A stretch of DNA of 64,000 nt from Verrucomicrobiota bacterium (GTDB lineage Bacteria > Verrucomicrobiota > Kiritimatiellia > SS1-B-03-39 > UBA6053). Shown here piece by piece: positions 17,421 to 25,475 of this stretch. The stretch spans positions 113,197-177,196 of the forward strand of contig JAFIGD010000003.1 of the NCBI GenBank assembly GCA_020831625.1, given 5' to 3'. Numbering within the stretch: the first letter of the stretch is position 1; every line of letters begins with the position of its first letter. Made by a program: the position numbers and the translations under genes. Below the pieces are notes generated by a model. It searched no databases, had not been told where the DNA came from, and saw nothing but the letters and a program-made list of their open reading frames with translations.

Positions 17421-19235
17421 TCAAAATTCCGGGAAGGTTCTGTCTTCAAACAAGGTGTGGAAAACGGCCGGCGGTGAAAAACCGTCCAAATCGCGGAGAT
17501 TGGTTTCCAGGAGGTTCAGATGTTTCGTCCAGAGACGGTCGGTCATCTCTCCGTCCCGAAGTGCCTCAAGCTGAACCAGAGCGATCGACCGTTCGTTGGA
17601 ACGTGCGCGGTCGCGGGCACCCACAAATGATTCGAACCACATGCGGTTAAGACCGTTGCGCTCGTTTGCGAATCCGTCTTTGAGGTTCGCCACGAAGGTA
17701 TCGTAATCGATGTCCCCGTTTTGGAAGAGAGGAAACTGCCCGCGGAACACGTGTCCGACGGTGGGGAGCCAGTGTTTATTCATACCGAGAGAGCCTTTAA
17801 GCCCCTCAGTGCGCGGAAGGAAAGGCATCATGGCGGGATCCGGGCGGGCGCCGACAACCGATGGGACCCAGCCAGCACGCACGTTCATTTTTTGATTGGC
17901 GGTAAAGCTGGAGAGGTAATGCAGAAAATCCAGAGCCCAGTCGGGGTTGCGGGTGCGGTTGAAAATGGCCAGCGGCACACCCAGCCGGTGTTCGGCTTCG
18001 CTGGGGGCTCCCGCAAAGTGATCAAACCAGCGTTCGCCCTCAATGGGCATGGGGGCCTCTTTCACTCCGACAGAAAAGAGGCCTTCGGCTCCCGTAAAGA
18101 GGGAGGAGGCGTCCCAGCCGCCGGTGGTGATGAAAACCGCCTGCCGGTTCAAGAAACGGCGCATGGCCTGCTCGCGGTCCAGACCAAGGTACCCGGTGGG
18201 GTAATAGCGGGACAACCATCGGACGACATCATAAAATCCGTCACGGAGGGCCGGCTCATCGAAGTCCCATATTCCGGCTTGAAAAGCTCCGGCCACTTCA
18301 AGACCGCTTACATTTGAGTCACGGTTGAAGTCGATCCGGTCGCCGATATGATAGGTGAAGGGAAGAATATAGCGGTCAACCATGGTGCCGGCGGGATAGC
18401 TGCTGGCGGAAATCGGCACCAGACGGCCGTGCCCGGGGGTGGCGGCGGCGTAGGCGAGGACGGCTTCATTAAAGACCATAAACCGGCCCAGGGTATCGGG
18501 TGAATCGGGACTGTGGACCCAGGCCGTGAAAGCATCGTCCACCGTGACCATCTTTTCCGTGCGAATGACATCAGAAAGCCATCCCGGCCACTCGGACTGT
18601 GTGAAAGCGTTGGCGAGAAACTCTTTGATTTCGGCCACGAGTTCAATGTTGTAAAAGGTCCGCATGGCTCCCCAGGAACTGACCGGGACGGAATAGTAGT
18701 CCTGCAGCACATCGTCCCAGCCGCCCTGCATCCCGTCGGTGAAGGTTTCATTCCAGGGGGCGTTGGTGAGGAAATGGGCCAATTCCGGATCAAGTTCCTC
18801 CGGCAGATATTCCGGAGCGTTGTAAGGGTTGGGTTGATCGACAAATTCGGAAATGGGCATGAAAAAGCGGGCGGTGGATGCCCCGCTGCCCACTAAAGAA
18901 CTCATGCCGCGGGCGACGATGTCCGGCGCGGTGCCACTGATGAGATGGACGTTGATAAACTGCGCATAGACCCGCTCGGTGACCGCCAACTGTCGGACCT
19001 CAACATTATTCGCCCTGACATGTGGAAGTTGGTTGTAGGCTTGAATCGCAAGTTCCATTCCCTCCCGGTATCCGGGCTCAAGCTGCCAGTGAAGCACGCG
19101 GATAACCCGGTTTCCGCCCTCGGGGTCCTCTTCCCGGGCCAGGCCCACGGAAATACGGGTGAAACGGACGGCGCTGTATCCGAAGGTTCCGATAATCAGC
19201 GCCAGGCCGATCCAGTTGGGGTTGAATTTTTTCAT
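17421..19235 (-). CDS. Extracellular solute-binding protein of a sugar ABC transporter
   Basis: A 604-residue binding protein that is long for its class. Instead of a lipobox it has an N-terminal uncleaved-looking membrane segment (WIGLALIIGTFGYSAVRF). The mature part has the family-1 layout: RVLHWQLEPGYREGMELAIQAYNQLP, then LISGTAPDIVARG, and a C-terminal FITTGGWDASSLF segment. It overlaps the TPR lipoprotein gene by 4 bases and is 4 bases from the MalF-like permease, so all four genes form one operon. Ligand unknown, probably a carbohydrate. Confidence 0.88.
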   Translation of the reverse strand: MKKFNPNWIGLALIIGTFGYSAVRFTRISVGLAREEDPEGGNRVIRVLHWQLEPGYREGMELAIQAYNQLPHVRANNVEVRQLAVTERVYAQFINVHLISGTAPDIVARGMSSLVGSGASTARFFMPISEFVDQPNPYNAPEYLPEELDPELAHFLTNAPWNETFTDGMQGGWDDVLQDYYSVPVSSWGAMRTFYNIELVAEIKEFLANAFTQSEWPGWLSDVIRTEKMVTVDDAFTAWVHSPDSPDTLGRFMVFNEAVLAYAAATPGHGRLVPISASSYPAGTMVDRYILPFTYHIGDRIDFNRDSNVSGLEVAGAFQAGIWDFDEPALRDGFYDVVRWLSRYYPTGYLGLDREQAMRRFLNRQAVFITTGGWDASSLFTGAEGLFSVGVKEAPMPIEGERWFDHFAGAPSEAEHRLGVPLAIFNRTRNPDWALDFLHYLSSFTANQKMNVRAGWVPSVVGARPDPAMMPFLPRTEGLKGSLGMNKHWLPTVGHVFRGQFPLFQNGDIDYDTFVANLKDGFANERNGLNRMWFESFVGARDRARSNERSIALVQLEALRDGEMTDRLWTKHLNLLETNLRDLDGFSPPAVFHTLFEDRTFPEF

Positions 19236-20251
19236 ACGTTGTCCTCCCCGAGGCTGAGGTCGAAGAGTTGGAGGGTGGGGATGTCGAAGTCCAAATCGGG
19301 GCGGGCGGTCTGAATGTCTCTGAGGAGCAGGACGGCTTCATAGCCGCGTCCGCTTCGGGGAAAATCACGGATAATGGTTTGAGCGGCTTCAATCGCGATA
19401 TGAAGATGCTCGTCCTCCACCCGGGTCAAATCCCATTCGGGGCGGCCCGCGGCGGGCACCTCATGGCCGGCGGCCTCCATTCCGGCCTCAATCGCCAGTT
19501 CGACCAGCCGCCAGGTGTTCACCCCGGCGCGGCCGGGGTTGACGAAACCGATTTCATAGGCTTGTTTATAATAGCGGAGTCCCAGGGCGCGGTCACCGAT
19601 AAACTGGTCGTTCATGGTTCCGAGAAACAGAGCCAGCAATGATGTATGACGGGAGTCGGGGTTTTCGTCGAGCCAGGTCGCAACCATGTCGATGCCTTTT
19701 TGAATCTCCTCCGGCCGGTCCACCTGCTTTACATGGGTCATCGCCAGACGAACGAGGGCGTCTCCGGCGAGATCGTGATCGGGAAACCGGTTCAGAAGCG
19801 CCTGATACGCTGCGCGGGCTTTCTCGTAATCGGGCTCATCGCCGGCGAAGTTTCGAATGTCGTGCAGACGGCCTTTGAGCAGGAGGGCGGAGGGAATCAG
19901 GGGGTGGTCCGGAAATTCACGAATCAGTTGTTCAAAAAGGATGCCGGCGCGTACGACATCCTGAGGAACGGGCGGAACGACATGCCAGTTGGCCAGCGCC
20001 TGGAGGTAGAGGAACTCAGGATAATCGGAGTGATCTTTCGGAAAATAGTTCTGATTATGATTTAAGAGCCTTTTGGCGTTGTCGAAATTAAACACCAGCA
20101 TCTCGTCCCTGGCTTGCTCCAGGAGGGCTTCAGGCTCAAGGCGTTCCGCGCTTTGACGGCAACCGGCGGCGGTGGCCAGGAATGCGGCGATCAGGAGTGC
20201 GCGAGGCAGAAATGGGAGCTGAAATCGATTGAAAGTGTGTGGGATTGCCAT
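19232..20251 (-). CDS. TPR-repeat lipoprotein, first gene of the ABC operon
   Basis: A 339-residue lipoprotein. The signal sequence ends in LATAAGCRQS, a clear lipobox with Cys31 as the lipidated residue. The rest is helical, with tetratricopeptide-like repeats such as ALLEQARDEMLVFNFDNAKRLL and YEKARAAYQALLNRFPDHDLAGDALVRL. It overlaps the binding protein gene by 4 bases (ATGA type). Its role is not known; it may scaffold the binding protein at the membrane. That is inferred only from the operon. Confidence 0.8.
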   Translation of the reverse strand: MAIPHTFNRFQLPFLPRALLIAAFLATAAGCRQSAERLEPEALLEQARDEMLVFNFDNAKRLLNHNQNYFPKDHSDYPEFLYLQALANWHVVPPVPQDVVRAGILFEQLIREFPDHPLIPSALLLKGRLHDIRNFAGDEPDYEKARAAYQALLNRFPDHDLAGDALVRLAMTHVKQVDRPEEIQKGIDMVATWLDENPDSRHTSLLALFLGTMNDQFIGDRALGLRYYKQAYEIGFVNPGRAGVNTWRLVELAIEAGMEAAGHEVPAAGRPEWDLTRVEDEHLHIAIEAAQTIIRDFPRSGRGYEAVLLLRDIQTARPDLDFDIPTLQLFDLSLGEDNV

Positions 20252-20285
20252 AGCAGTTATTTCCGGGGTCTATATCGGTTAGCCG

Positions 20286-20314
20286 TTATAAACGAAAGGA
20301 ACCGGGAAAGGCAA
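20286..20314 (-). promoter_or_regulatory. Promoter of the sugar ABC operon
   Basis: Read on the minus strand, TTGCCT (20314-20309) and TTATAA (20291-20286) are 17 bases apart, about 35 bases ahead of the TPR lipoprotein start. No copy of the operator found in the polysaccharide island is present here. Confidence 0.5.
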
Positions 20315-20366
20315 GCATCCATTTTTCGAAAAGAATGTTTTCGGTAACGCTTTTCGGGTTTAAACG

Positions 20367-20391
20367 CAAAAAAGCCCGCCGAAGCGGGCCT
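20367..20391 (-). terminator. Rho-independent terminator of the superoxide dismutase gene
   Basis: On the minus strand GGCCCGCTTCGGCGGGC forms a stable stem-loop followed by TTTTTTG. It lies about 80 bases after the sod stop codon. Confidence 0.85.
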
Positions 20392-20469
20392 ATCCACGCA
20401 TGACACAAGGGTCATGTTCGAATTTGTTTTTCTGTTAACCGTTAATTCAGCTGAAGGTCAGGCCGAATG

Positions 20470-21096
20470 TCAGGCTTTGGCGGCGGCGAAATTTTTCGCG
20501 ACTTCGTCCCAGTTGACGACGTTCCAGAAGGCGCTGATATAATCCGGGCGGCGGTTCTGGTAGTTTAGGTAGTAGGCGTGTTCCCACACGTCCAGTCCCA
20601 GAATCGGGGTGCATTCCACATCCACGAAGCCTTTCATCAGGGGATTGTCCTGATTGGGGGTGGAGGTGACGACGAGGGAGCCTTCGGCGGTCACGCCGAG
20701 CCAGGCCCAGCCGGAGCCGAAGCGGGTGGCGGCGGCGTTGGCGAACTTTTCTTTAAACGCGTCCAAAGAACCGAAGGCGGCGTCAATCGCCGAGGCCAGT
20801 TCGCCGGAGGGTCCGGTGGAGCCGGTTCCGAGAATTTTCCAGAAGAGGCTGTGGTTCACATGGCCGCCGGCGTTGTTGCGCAACGCTCCGCGAACGTCGG
20901 CCGGAACCGAGGCCAGATCGGAAATCAGCTCTTCCGCCGGTTTGGCGGCCAGATCGGCGTGTCCTTCGAGGGCGGCGTTGGCTTTACTGACATAGGCGGC
21001 ATGATGCTTGTCATGATGAATTTCCATGGTTTTGGCATCGATATGCGGCTCCAGGGCGTTTTTGGCATACGGCAGGTCGGGAAGTGTGTAAGACAT
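20470..21096 (-). CDS. sodA: Fe/Mn superoxide dismutase
   Basis: A 208-residue cytoplasmic superoxide dismutase. Ligand regions are [13 protein letters not shown] (His27), NHSLFWKIL, and [19 protein letters not shown]. The segment [13 protein letters not shown] with its GGH and the later GSGWAWLGV resemble the Mn-type or cambialistic group, but metal choice cannot be fixed from sequence alone, so sodB is an equally possible name. ATG 21096 follows GGAGA at a good distance; the frame extends upstream without another good start. Single gene with its own promoter and terminator. Confidence 0.96.
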   Translation of the reverse strand: MSYTLPDLPYAKNALEPHIDAKTMEIHHDKHHAAYVSKANAALEGHADLAAKPAEELISDLASVPADVRGALRNNAGGHVNHSLFWKILGTGSTGPSGELASAIDAAFGSLDAFKEKFANAAATRFGSGWAWLGVTAEGSLVVTSTPNQDNPLMKGFVDVECTPILGLDVWEHAYYLNYQNRRPDYISAFWNVVNWDEVAKNFAAAKA

Positions 21097-21163
21097 TAAA
21101 GAATCTCCTTCTCTCAATAGTTTAAGTGTTGCAACAGGTCGCCTTTATGACGATATGATGCTG

Positions 21164-21191
21164 ATTATAGGGTGTTCCCGCTTTTTGTCCA
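21164..21191 (-). promoter_or_regulatory. Promoter of the superoxide dismutase gene
   Basis: On the minus strand TGGACA (21191-21186) is followed after 16 bases by a perfect TATAAT (21169-21164). The leader would be about 60 bases. Confidence 0.7.
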
Positions 21192-21224
21192 GTGATTGAG
21201 AGCAAGAACCTTCCGGAAGACCCG

Positions 21225-22103
21225 TTAAACTGTGTTCGGTGGGCCGACAGCGTGCCGGAGGGCGCGGGGGGAGGTGCCGGTTTTGCTTCGGACCCAGTTG
21301 CTGAAGTGGGCGGGACTGCTGAAGCCGAGTTCGTAGGCAATTTCTTTCATGGGCAGGGCGGATTCGCGCAGGGCGTGCCGGGCGAGATAGAGGCGGCGCT
21401 CCTCGTATTCCTGATACGGGGTCTTGCCGCGGGCGGCTTTGTAGAGCCGGTTGAGGTGACTGACCGCGATTCCGCAGTGCCGGGCGAGCCGCGCTTCGGA
21501 GAAGGGCGTTTGCATGGGATGGGTGAGGATTTCATCGACGGCGCGGGCGATGCGGGGATCTTTTTCGCCGGGGACGTGCAGGGGTTCGCCCGCGTTCAGG
21601 AGGAGGGCGACTGCGCCCGCAAGCCAGGCGTAGAAGGCGGATTCGATGGCGAAATTTTCGGGCAGGGGAATGCGTTCGCGTCCGATGAGAAGGGTTTGGG
21701 AGGACCGCCAGGGCTGGAGCAGGCGGATGAGCGCGCGGGCGGCGGTTTCGAGATCGGGACACTCCGTGTCGCAGAACACATGCGCGTGCTTGTGGGCGAT
21801 GAGCGCGCCGCCCAGACGGTGGTGAAGCTGGTAGCGAAGGGAGAGAATGCGGGATTCCGGCGAGAATTCCTGAGTTTCCAGTTGAGCGGAGGGAAAGATC
21901 CAGTGCCCGGGGGAGACGGTGCGCCGGGTGCTCCGGTCGTGCAGGGTGAGCTGTCCGTTCAGGAGATACCAGGCGATCTGAATGGGCTCTTCCCCGGTTT
22001 TGGGGCGGAGATGCACGGGTTCCACCGTTCGTTCATTGGCCCAGACCAGACGGGCCTGGCAGGCGTAGAGGTTGAGGGGCGGATGCGGGAGTGAAGTGCG
22101 CAT
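21225..22103 (-). CDS. AraC-family transcriptional regulator
   Basis: A 292-residue regulator. Residues 1-150 form a cupin-like sensing domain (HLRPKTGEEPIQIAWYLLNGQLTLHD, then GHWIFPSAQ). Two helix-turn-helix motifs occupy the C-terminal 100 residues (FSEARLARHCGIAVSHLNRLYKAARGKTPYQEYEERRL and MKEIAYELGFSSPAHFSNWVRSKTGTSPRALR). ATG 22103 was chosen; the frame stays open far upstream but over the divergent gene. It is divergent from the FAD oxidoreductase with an 81-base gap, so that gene is the most likely target. Confidence 0.92.
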   Translation of the reverse strand: MRTSLPHPPLNLYACQARLVWANERTVEPVHLRPKTGEEPIQIAWYLLNGQLTLHDRSTRRTVSPGHWIFPSAQLETQEFSPESRILSLRYQLHHRLGGALIAHKHAHVFCDTECPDLETAARALIRLLQPWRSSQTLLIGRERIPLPENFAIESAFYAWLAGAVALLLNAGEPLHVPGEKDPRIARAVDEILTHPMQTPFSEARLARHCGIAVSHLNRLYKAARGKTPYQEYEERRLYLARHALRESALPMKEIAYELGFSSPAHFSNWVRSKTGTSPRALRHAVGPPNTV

Positions 22104-22184
22104 GATCAGATTCTGTAAGTATTTTATAAACTTTTGCAAGTCTTGTTTCTGGTGACGGGGACCGATGGAGGGTAGGATTCGGGC

Positions 22185-24953
22185 ATGAAAACTGAAATTC
22201 TTGTCTACGGCGGCACCTTGTCCGCCATCCGCGCGGCCCTGTGTTTCAAAGCTGAGGGGAAAGAGGTGGTGTTGTTCACCCACCGCACCTATCTGGGGGA
22301 GGATGTGTGTGACAGCCTGCGTCTGGTGTTGCCGAGGGATTTGGATTTGAGCGATCCGCTGGCGGAGCGCTTGTTTGGTGAGGCGTTCCGGTCGGGCGGG
22401 GTGCTGCGTCCGATGCAGGTGAAGCAGACGCTGGACGAGGTGATGGCGGAGGCGGACATTCCGGTGATGCTGGGCACCGCTCCCGGAGAGGTGTATACGG
22501 ACAGGGACGGGCGGATGCGCGGGGTGACGCTGTGCAACCGGTCCGGTCGGCACTGGATGGGATGCGATGTTGCTGTGGACGGTACCTTGCGGGCGGAACT
22601 GGCGCGGCTTGCGGGGGTTCCGCTGTCGGCTCCCGCGGCGGAACTCGATGTGGTTCGCCGGGTGCTCGGAGGCGAAGACACGGGAAACGGGAACTGGGTC
22701 AAGGAGGGGGAGGTGGCTTTTGGAGAGGGCGACCGCGCGGTGTTGCATCCGCTGTGGGCGTGTCATGTGCCCTGCACGCTGAAAGACGGTTCATGGACGG
22801 CTTGGATGGCGGTGGAGCAACAGGTGCGGATGACGGCGTTTCGGCGGGGGCAGACGTTTTCGGCGGACGGGGTATTCGCGTTGACGGGGGAAACGATGCC
22901 GGGTGGGCCCTCGGCGTTGAACGGGTCGCTTTGGGTGACGGGTCCGGTGGCGGAGGTGAGCGACGAGGAGCGTGCGCACCTGTTGCGCCATGACGGGGCA
23001 CTGGCGCGGGGGCTCGAAATTGCGGCGGCGGTTTTGGCGGAAGCGAGCGCGGTCAAGGCGGGGAGCGGTGATTTGTTGTGTTGTTCCTCCGCAGGGATGC
23101 CGGCGGCGGTTTCGGCGCGGGATGTGCGTTGTGACGCGGAGGTCGCGGCGCTTGCGGACGGGGGATTCGCGGCGGTGGAGGAGGTGGATGTTCTGGTGGT
23201 CGGCGGCGGCACCGGCGGCGCGCCGGCGGGCATTGCGGCGGCGCGGGAGGGCGCGTCAACGCTGGTGGCGGAGTTTTTGTCGGGCCTGGGCGGGGTGGGT
23301 ACGCTGGGGATGATCGGACGGTATTGGTATGGAAACCGGGTGGGGTTCACGGCGGAGGTGGACCGGGGTTCGGCGGCGCTGACCCCGAAGGTGATGAAGG
23401 ATGGCGACTGGGATGTGGAGGCGAAAATGCAGTGGCTGCATCAGGAAATTACCGAGGCCGGGGGGAGGATTTGGTACAAAACCATGATCTGCGGGGCGTT
23501 GCGCGAAGGGAGCCGGGTGGTGGGCGCGGTTCTGGGAACGCCGCAGGGGCGGATCGCGGTGCGGGCGGCCTGTGTGGTCGACGCCACGGGTTCGGCGGAG
23601 GTCGCGGCGGCGGCGGGCGCGGAAACAGTGGCGGTGGGTCAGGGTCATTTGGCCATGCAGGGCACGGGATTGCCGGGACGTGACCCTGGAAAAAACTACA
23701 CCAACACCGATTATGAGTTTGTGGATGATTCGAGTCAGGAGGATGTGAATTCGGCCCACATGACCGCCCGCAAAAAATTTCAAACGGCGTTTGACGCGGG
23801 GCAGCTGGTGGACACGCGTGAACGTCGGCGGGTGGTGGGGGATGTCGAGGTGTCGCCGATGGATATCCGTCTGGCGCGGGTGTTTCCGGACACGATTGTG
23901 AAGGCGCGGAGCAATTTTGACACGCACGGCTTCACGGTGCATCCCTTGTTTATGGTTGTGCCGCCGGATCACGATCCGCTGGAGGCGTATGTGCCGCTGC
24001 GGGCGCTGCTGCCGAAGGGGCTGGAGGGGGTGTTGGTGACGGGGCTGGGGATCAGTGCGCACCGGGATGCGATGCCGGTGATCCGGATGCAGGCGGATGT
24101 GCAGAACCAGGGGTACGCCGCCGGCATGGTCGCGGGGCTGGTTCAGGACGGGGCGTTGCGGGAGGTGGATCTGCCGTCGCTGCAGCGTCGATTGGTGGAC
24201 AAGGGCATTCTGGATCCGGAGATCGCTGAATCGGGGGACATGTTCCCGCTGTCGGACGATGAAATTGAGCGCGCGTTGGCGGCGTCAGTGGAAGATCCGA
24301 ATCAGATCGACCGGGTGTTCACGCTGCCGGACGCGGAGCGGAATGCGCGATTGAGGCAGGCCTTTGTTGAAGCGGAAACCTCTGAAGGCAAAGCGTTTTT
24401 CGCATTTGTGCTGGGGATTCTCGGCGATGCGGCGGGCGCGGAGGTTTTAGCGGAGTCGGTTGCGGGGGGGGAGTGGGACGAGGGGTGGAACTACACCGGG
24501 ATGGGACAGTTCGGCGCGAGCATGAGTCCGCTGGACGCGCGGATCATCGCCCTGGGACGCTGTAAACGCAAACAGGATATTCCGGTGTTGAAACAGAAGG
24601 CGGAAACGCTGCCGGGCCTTGCCGCGTTTTCGCATTACCGGGCACTGGCGGAGGCGTTTGAGTGTATCGGTGATCCGGCGGCGGCGGCGGTGCTGGCCGA
24701 TCTGCTGAATCGACCGGGGCTTTCCGGCCATCATCTTACCGACCGGGCGATGCGCTTGAGCACGGTGACCGGGGACAGCAACGAGACCTCGTTCCGCAAT
24801 GCGAGCCTGATTGAGCTGCACGTGGCGGCGGCGGCGTTCCGTTTGAACCCGGAGGCCCCGCCTGCGCGCGCGGTTCTGGAAAACTATGCCCGCGATGTCC
24901 GCGGATTGTACGCCCGGTTTGCGAAAGGGGCTTTGGGGCGGGGTGGATTTTGA
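22185..24953 (+). CDS. FAD-dependent oxidoreductase with two dinucleotide-binding modules
   Basis: A 922-residue protein. Residues 1-300 begin with a Rossmann-like segment (EILVYGGTLSAIRAALCFKAEGKEVVLFTHRTYLGED) that has lost the full GxGxxG. From about residue 335 a second, canonical one appears (VDVLVVGGGTGGAPAGIAAAREG, GGVGTLGMIGRYWYGNRVGF), as in the FAD_oxidored family. Residues 700-920 are helical and resemble HEAT-like repeats. Family members are frequent in Verrucomicrobiota and Planctomycetes sugar-degradation clusters, but the substrate is not known. It is divergent from the AraC gene. No signal peptide. Confidence 0.82.
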   Translation: MKTEILVYGGTLSAIRAALCFKAEGKEVVLFTHRTYLGEDVCDSLRLVLPRDLDLSDPLAERLFGEAFRSGGVLRPMQVKQTLDEVMAEADIPVMLGTAPGEVYTDRDGRMRGVTLCNRSGRHWMGCDVAVDGTLRAELARLAGVPLSAPAAELDVVRRVLGGEDTGNGNWVKEGEVAFGEGDRAVLHPLWACHVPCTLKDGSWTAWMAVEQQVRMTAFRRGQTFSADGVFALTGETMPGGPSALNGSLWVTGPVAEVSDEERAHLLRHDGALARGLEIAAAVLAEASAVKAGSGDLLCCSSAGMPAAVSARDVRCDAEVAALADGGFAAVEEVDVLVVGGGTGGAPAGIAAAREGASTLVAEFLSGLGGVGTLGMIGRYWYGNRVGFTAEVDRGSAALTPKVMKDGDWDVEAKMQWLHQEITEAGGRIWYKTMICGALREGSRVVGAVLGTPQGRIAVRAACVVDATGSAEVAAAAGAETVAVGQGHLAMQGTGLPGRDPGKNYTNTDYEFVDDSSQEDVNSAHMTARKKFQTAFDAGQLVDTRERRRVVGDVEVSPMDIRLARVFPDTIVKARSNFDTHGFTVHPLFMVVPPDHDPLEAYVPLRALLPKGLEGVLVTGLGISAHRDAMPVIRMQADVQNQGYAAGMVAGLVQDGALREVDLPSLQRRLVDKGILDPEIAESGDMFPLSDDEIERALAASVEDPNQIDRVFTLPDAERNARLRQAFVEAETSEGKAFFAFVLGILGDAAGAEVLAESVAGGEWDEGWNYTGMGQFGASMSPLDARIIALGRCKRKQDIPVLKQKAETLPGLAAFSHYRALAEAFECIGDPAAAAVLADLLNRPGLSGHHLTDRAMRLSTVTGDSNETSFRNASLIELHVAAAAFRLNPEAPPARAVLENYARDVRGLYARFAKGALGRGGF

Positions 24954-24983
24954 ATAGAAGGAAAGGAAGGGTAAGAGGGGATA

Positions 24984-25217
24984 AACCACGGATGAACACG
25001 GATGGACACGGATTGGGGAGGCTTGGAGGCAGAGGAGGTATACCACTGATGACACTGATGATCACTGATCTTTGGGGCAGGGTGAAAAAAGAAGGGGGAG
25101 GAACCACGGATGAACACGGATTGACACGGATGCTTGGAGGCAATGTGGAAGAGGGGTAAACCACGGATGATCACTGATCTTTGGGGCAGGGGGGGAGAAA
25201 GAGGAGACCACGGATGG
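24984..25217 (+). repeat. Degenerate interspersed repeats of the ACCACGGATGAACACGGAT type
   Basis: Copies start at about 24984, 25041, 25102, 25158 and 25207. The first and third read ACCACGGATGAACACGGAT followed by a second GACACGGAT; the second and fourth use CACTGAT variants. The stretch ATCACTGATCTTTGGGGCAG occurs twice (25061 and 25170). Spacing is irregular (about 50-60 bases) and no conserved hairpin is present, so this is not a CRISPR array. Similar CACGGATGAACACGGAT intergenic repeats are known from many environmental bacteria, with no known function. Confidence 0.8.
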
Positions 25218-25368
25218 TGGTGGTTTGAAGGCAAGGGGGGCGGCTGGTGGACACTGGGCGTTGATGCAGGAAGGGGGGAGATTGGTTATCAGGTGAAGCA
25301 GGTTGGGGATTTCTATGACACCATCACCGCCCCATTCCCTGCTCCCTGTATATTTTAAAAGCTTTCAT

Positions 25369-25424
25369 TTGACATCTAGTATGGCTTGTGTGTAGGTTGA
25401 AAGAGAAACAGTTACGCATTAATA
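25369..25424 (+). promoter_or_regulatory. Promoter and operator copy 1 (pilin-like/ExbBD operon)
   Basis: A TTGACA box at 25369-25374 is followed by TAGGTT at 25393-25398 (18-base spacer). The operator AACAGTTACGCATTAATA occupies 25407-25424, overlapping or just after the expected transcript start, as for a repressor. Its central CG is 41 bases from the -35 box, the widest spacing in the set. It would control genes 25476-33617. Confidence 0.7.
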
Positions 25425-25475
25425 ACTTTACTGCTTTAAATTAACCCTTCGACGAGACATCAGATTACGACCATT

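Larger units (their letters stand above)
24954..25475. other. Intergenic region with short repeats and the first island promoter
   Basis: This 522-base gap separates the housekeeping region from the polysaccharide island. The left half is purine-rich and contains the ACCACGGAT repeats annotated separately. The right part turns AT-rich from about 25345 and carries the promoter-operator at 25369-25424. No convincing gene was found in it. Confidence 0.7.

Noticed and set aside
20320..20360. GGTAACGCTTTTCGG-like sequence ahead of the ABC operon as a LacI-type operator
   Set aside because: Only a weak half-site match, no symmetric dyad, and no second copy in the window.
21127..21134. GTTGCAAC palindrome in the sod leader as an operator copy
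   Set aside because: The centre is GC rather than CG and the flanks do not match the consensus.
24984..25217. CRISPR array
   Set aside because: Repeat units are degenerate and unevenly spaced, spacers are similar to each other, and no cas genes are present.
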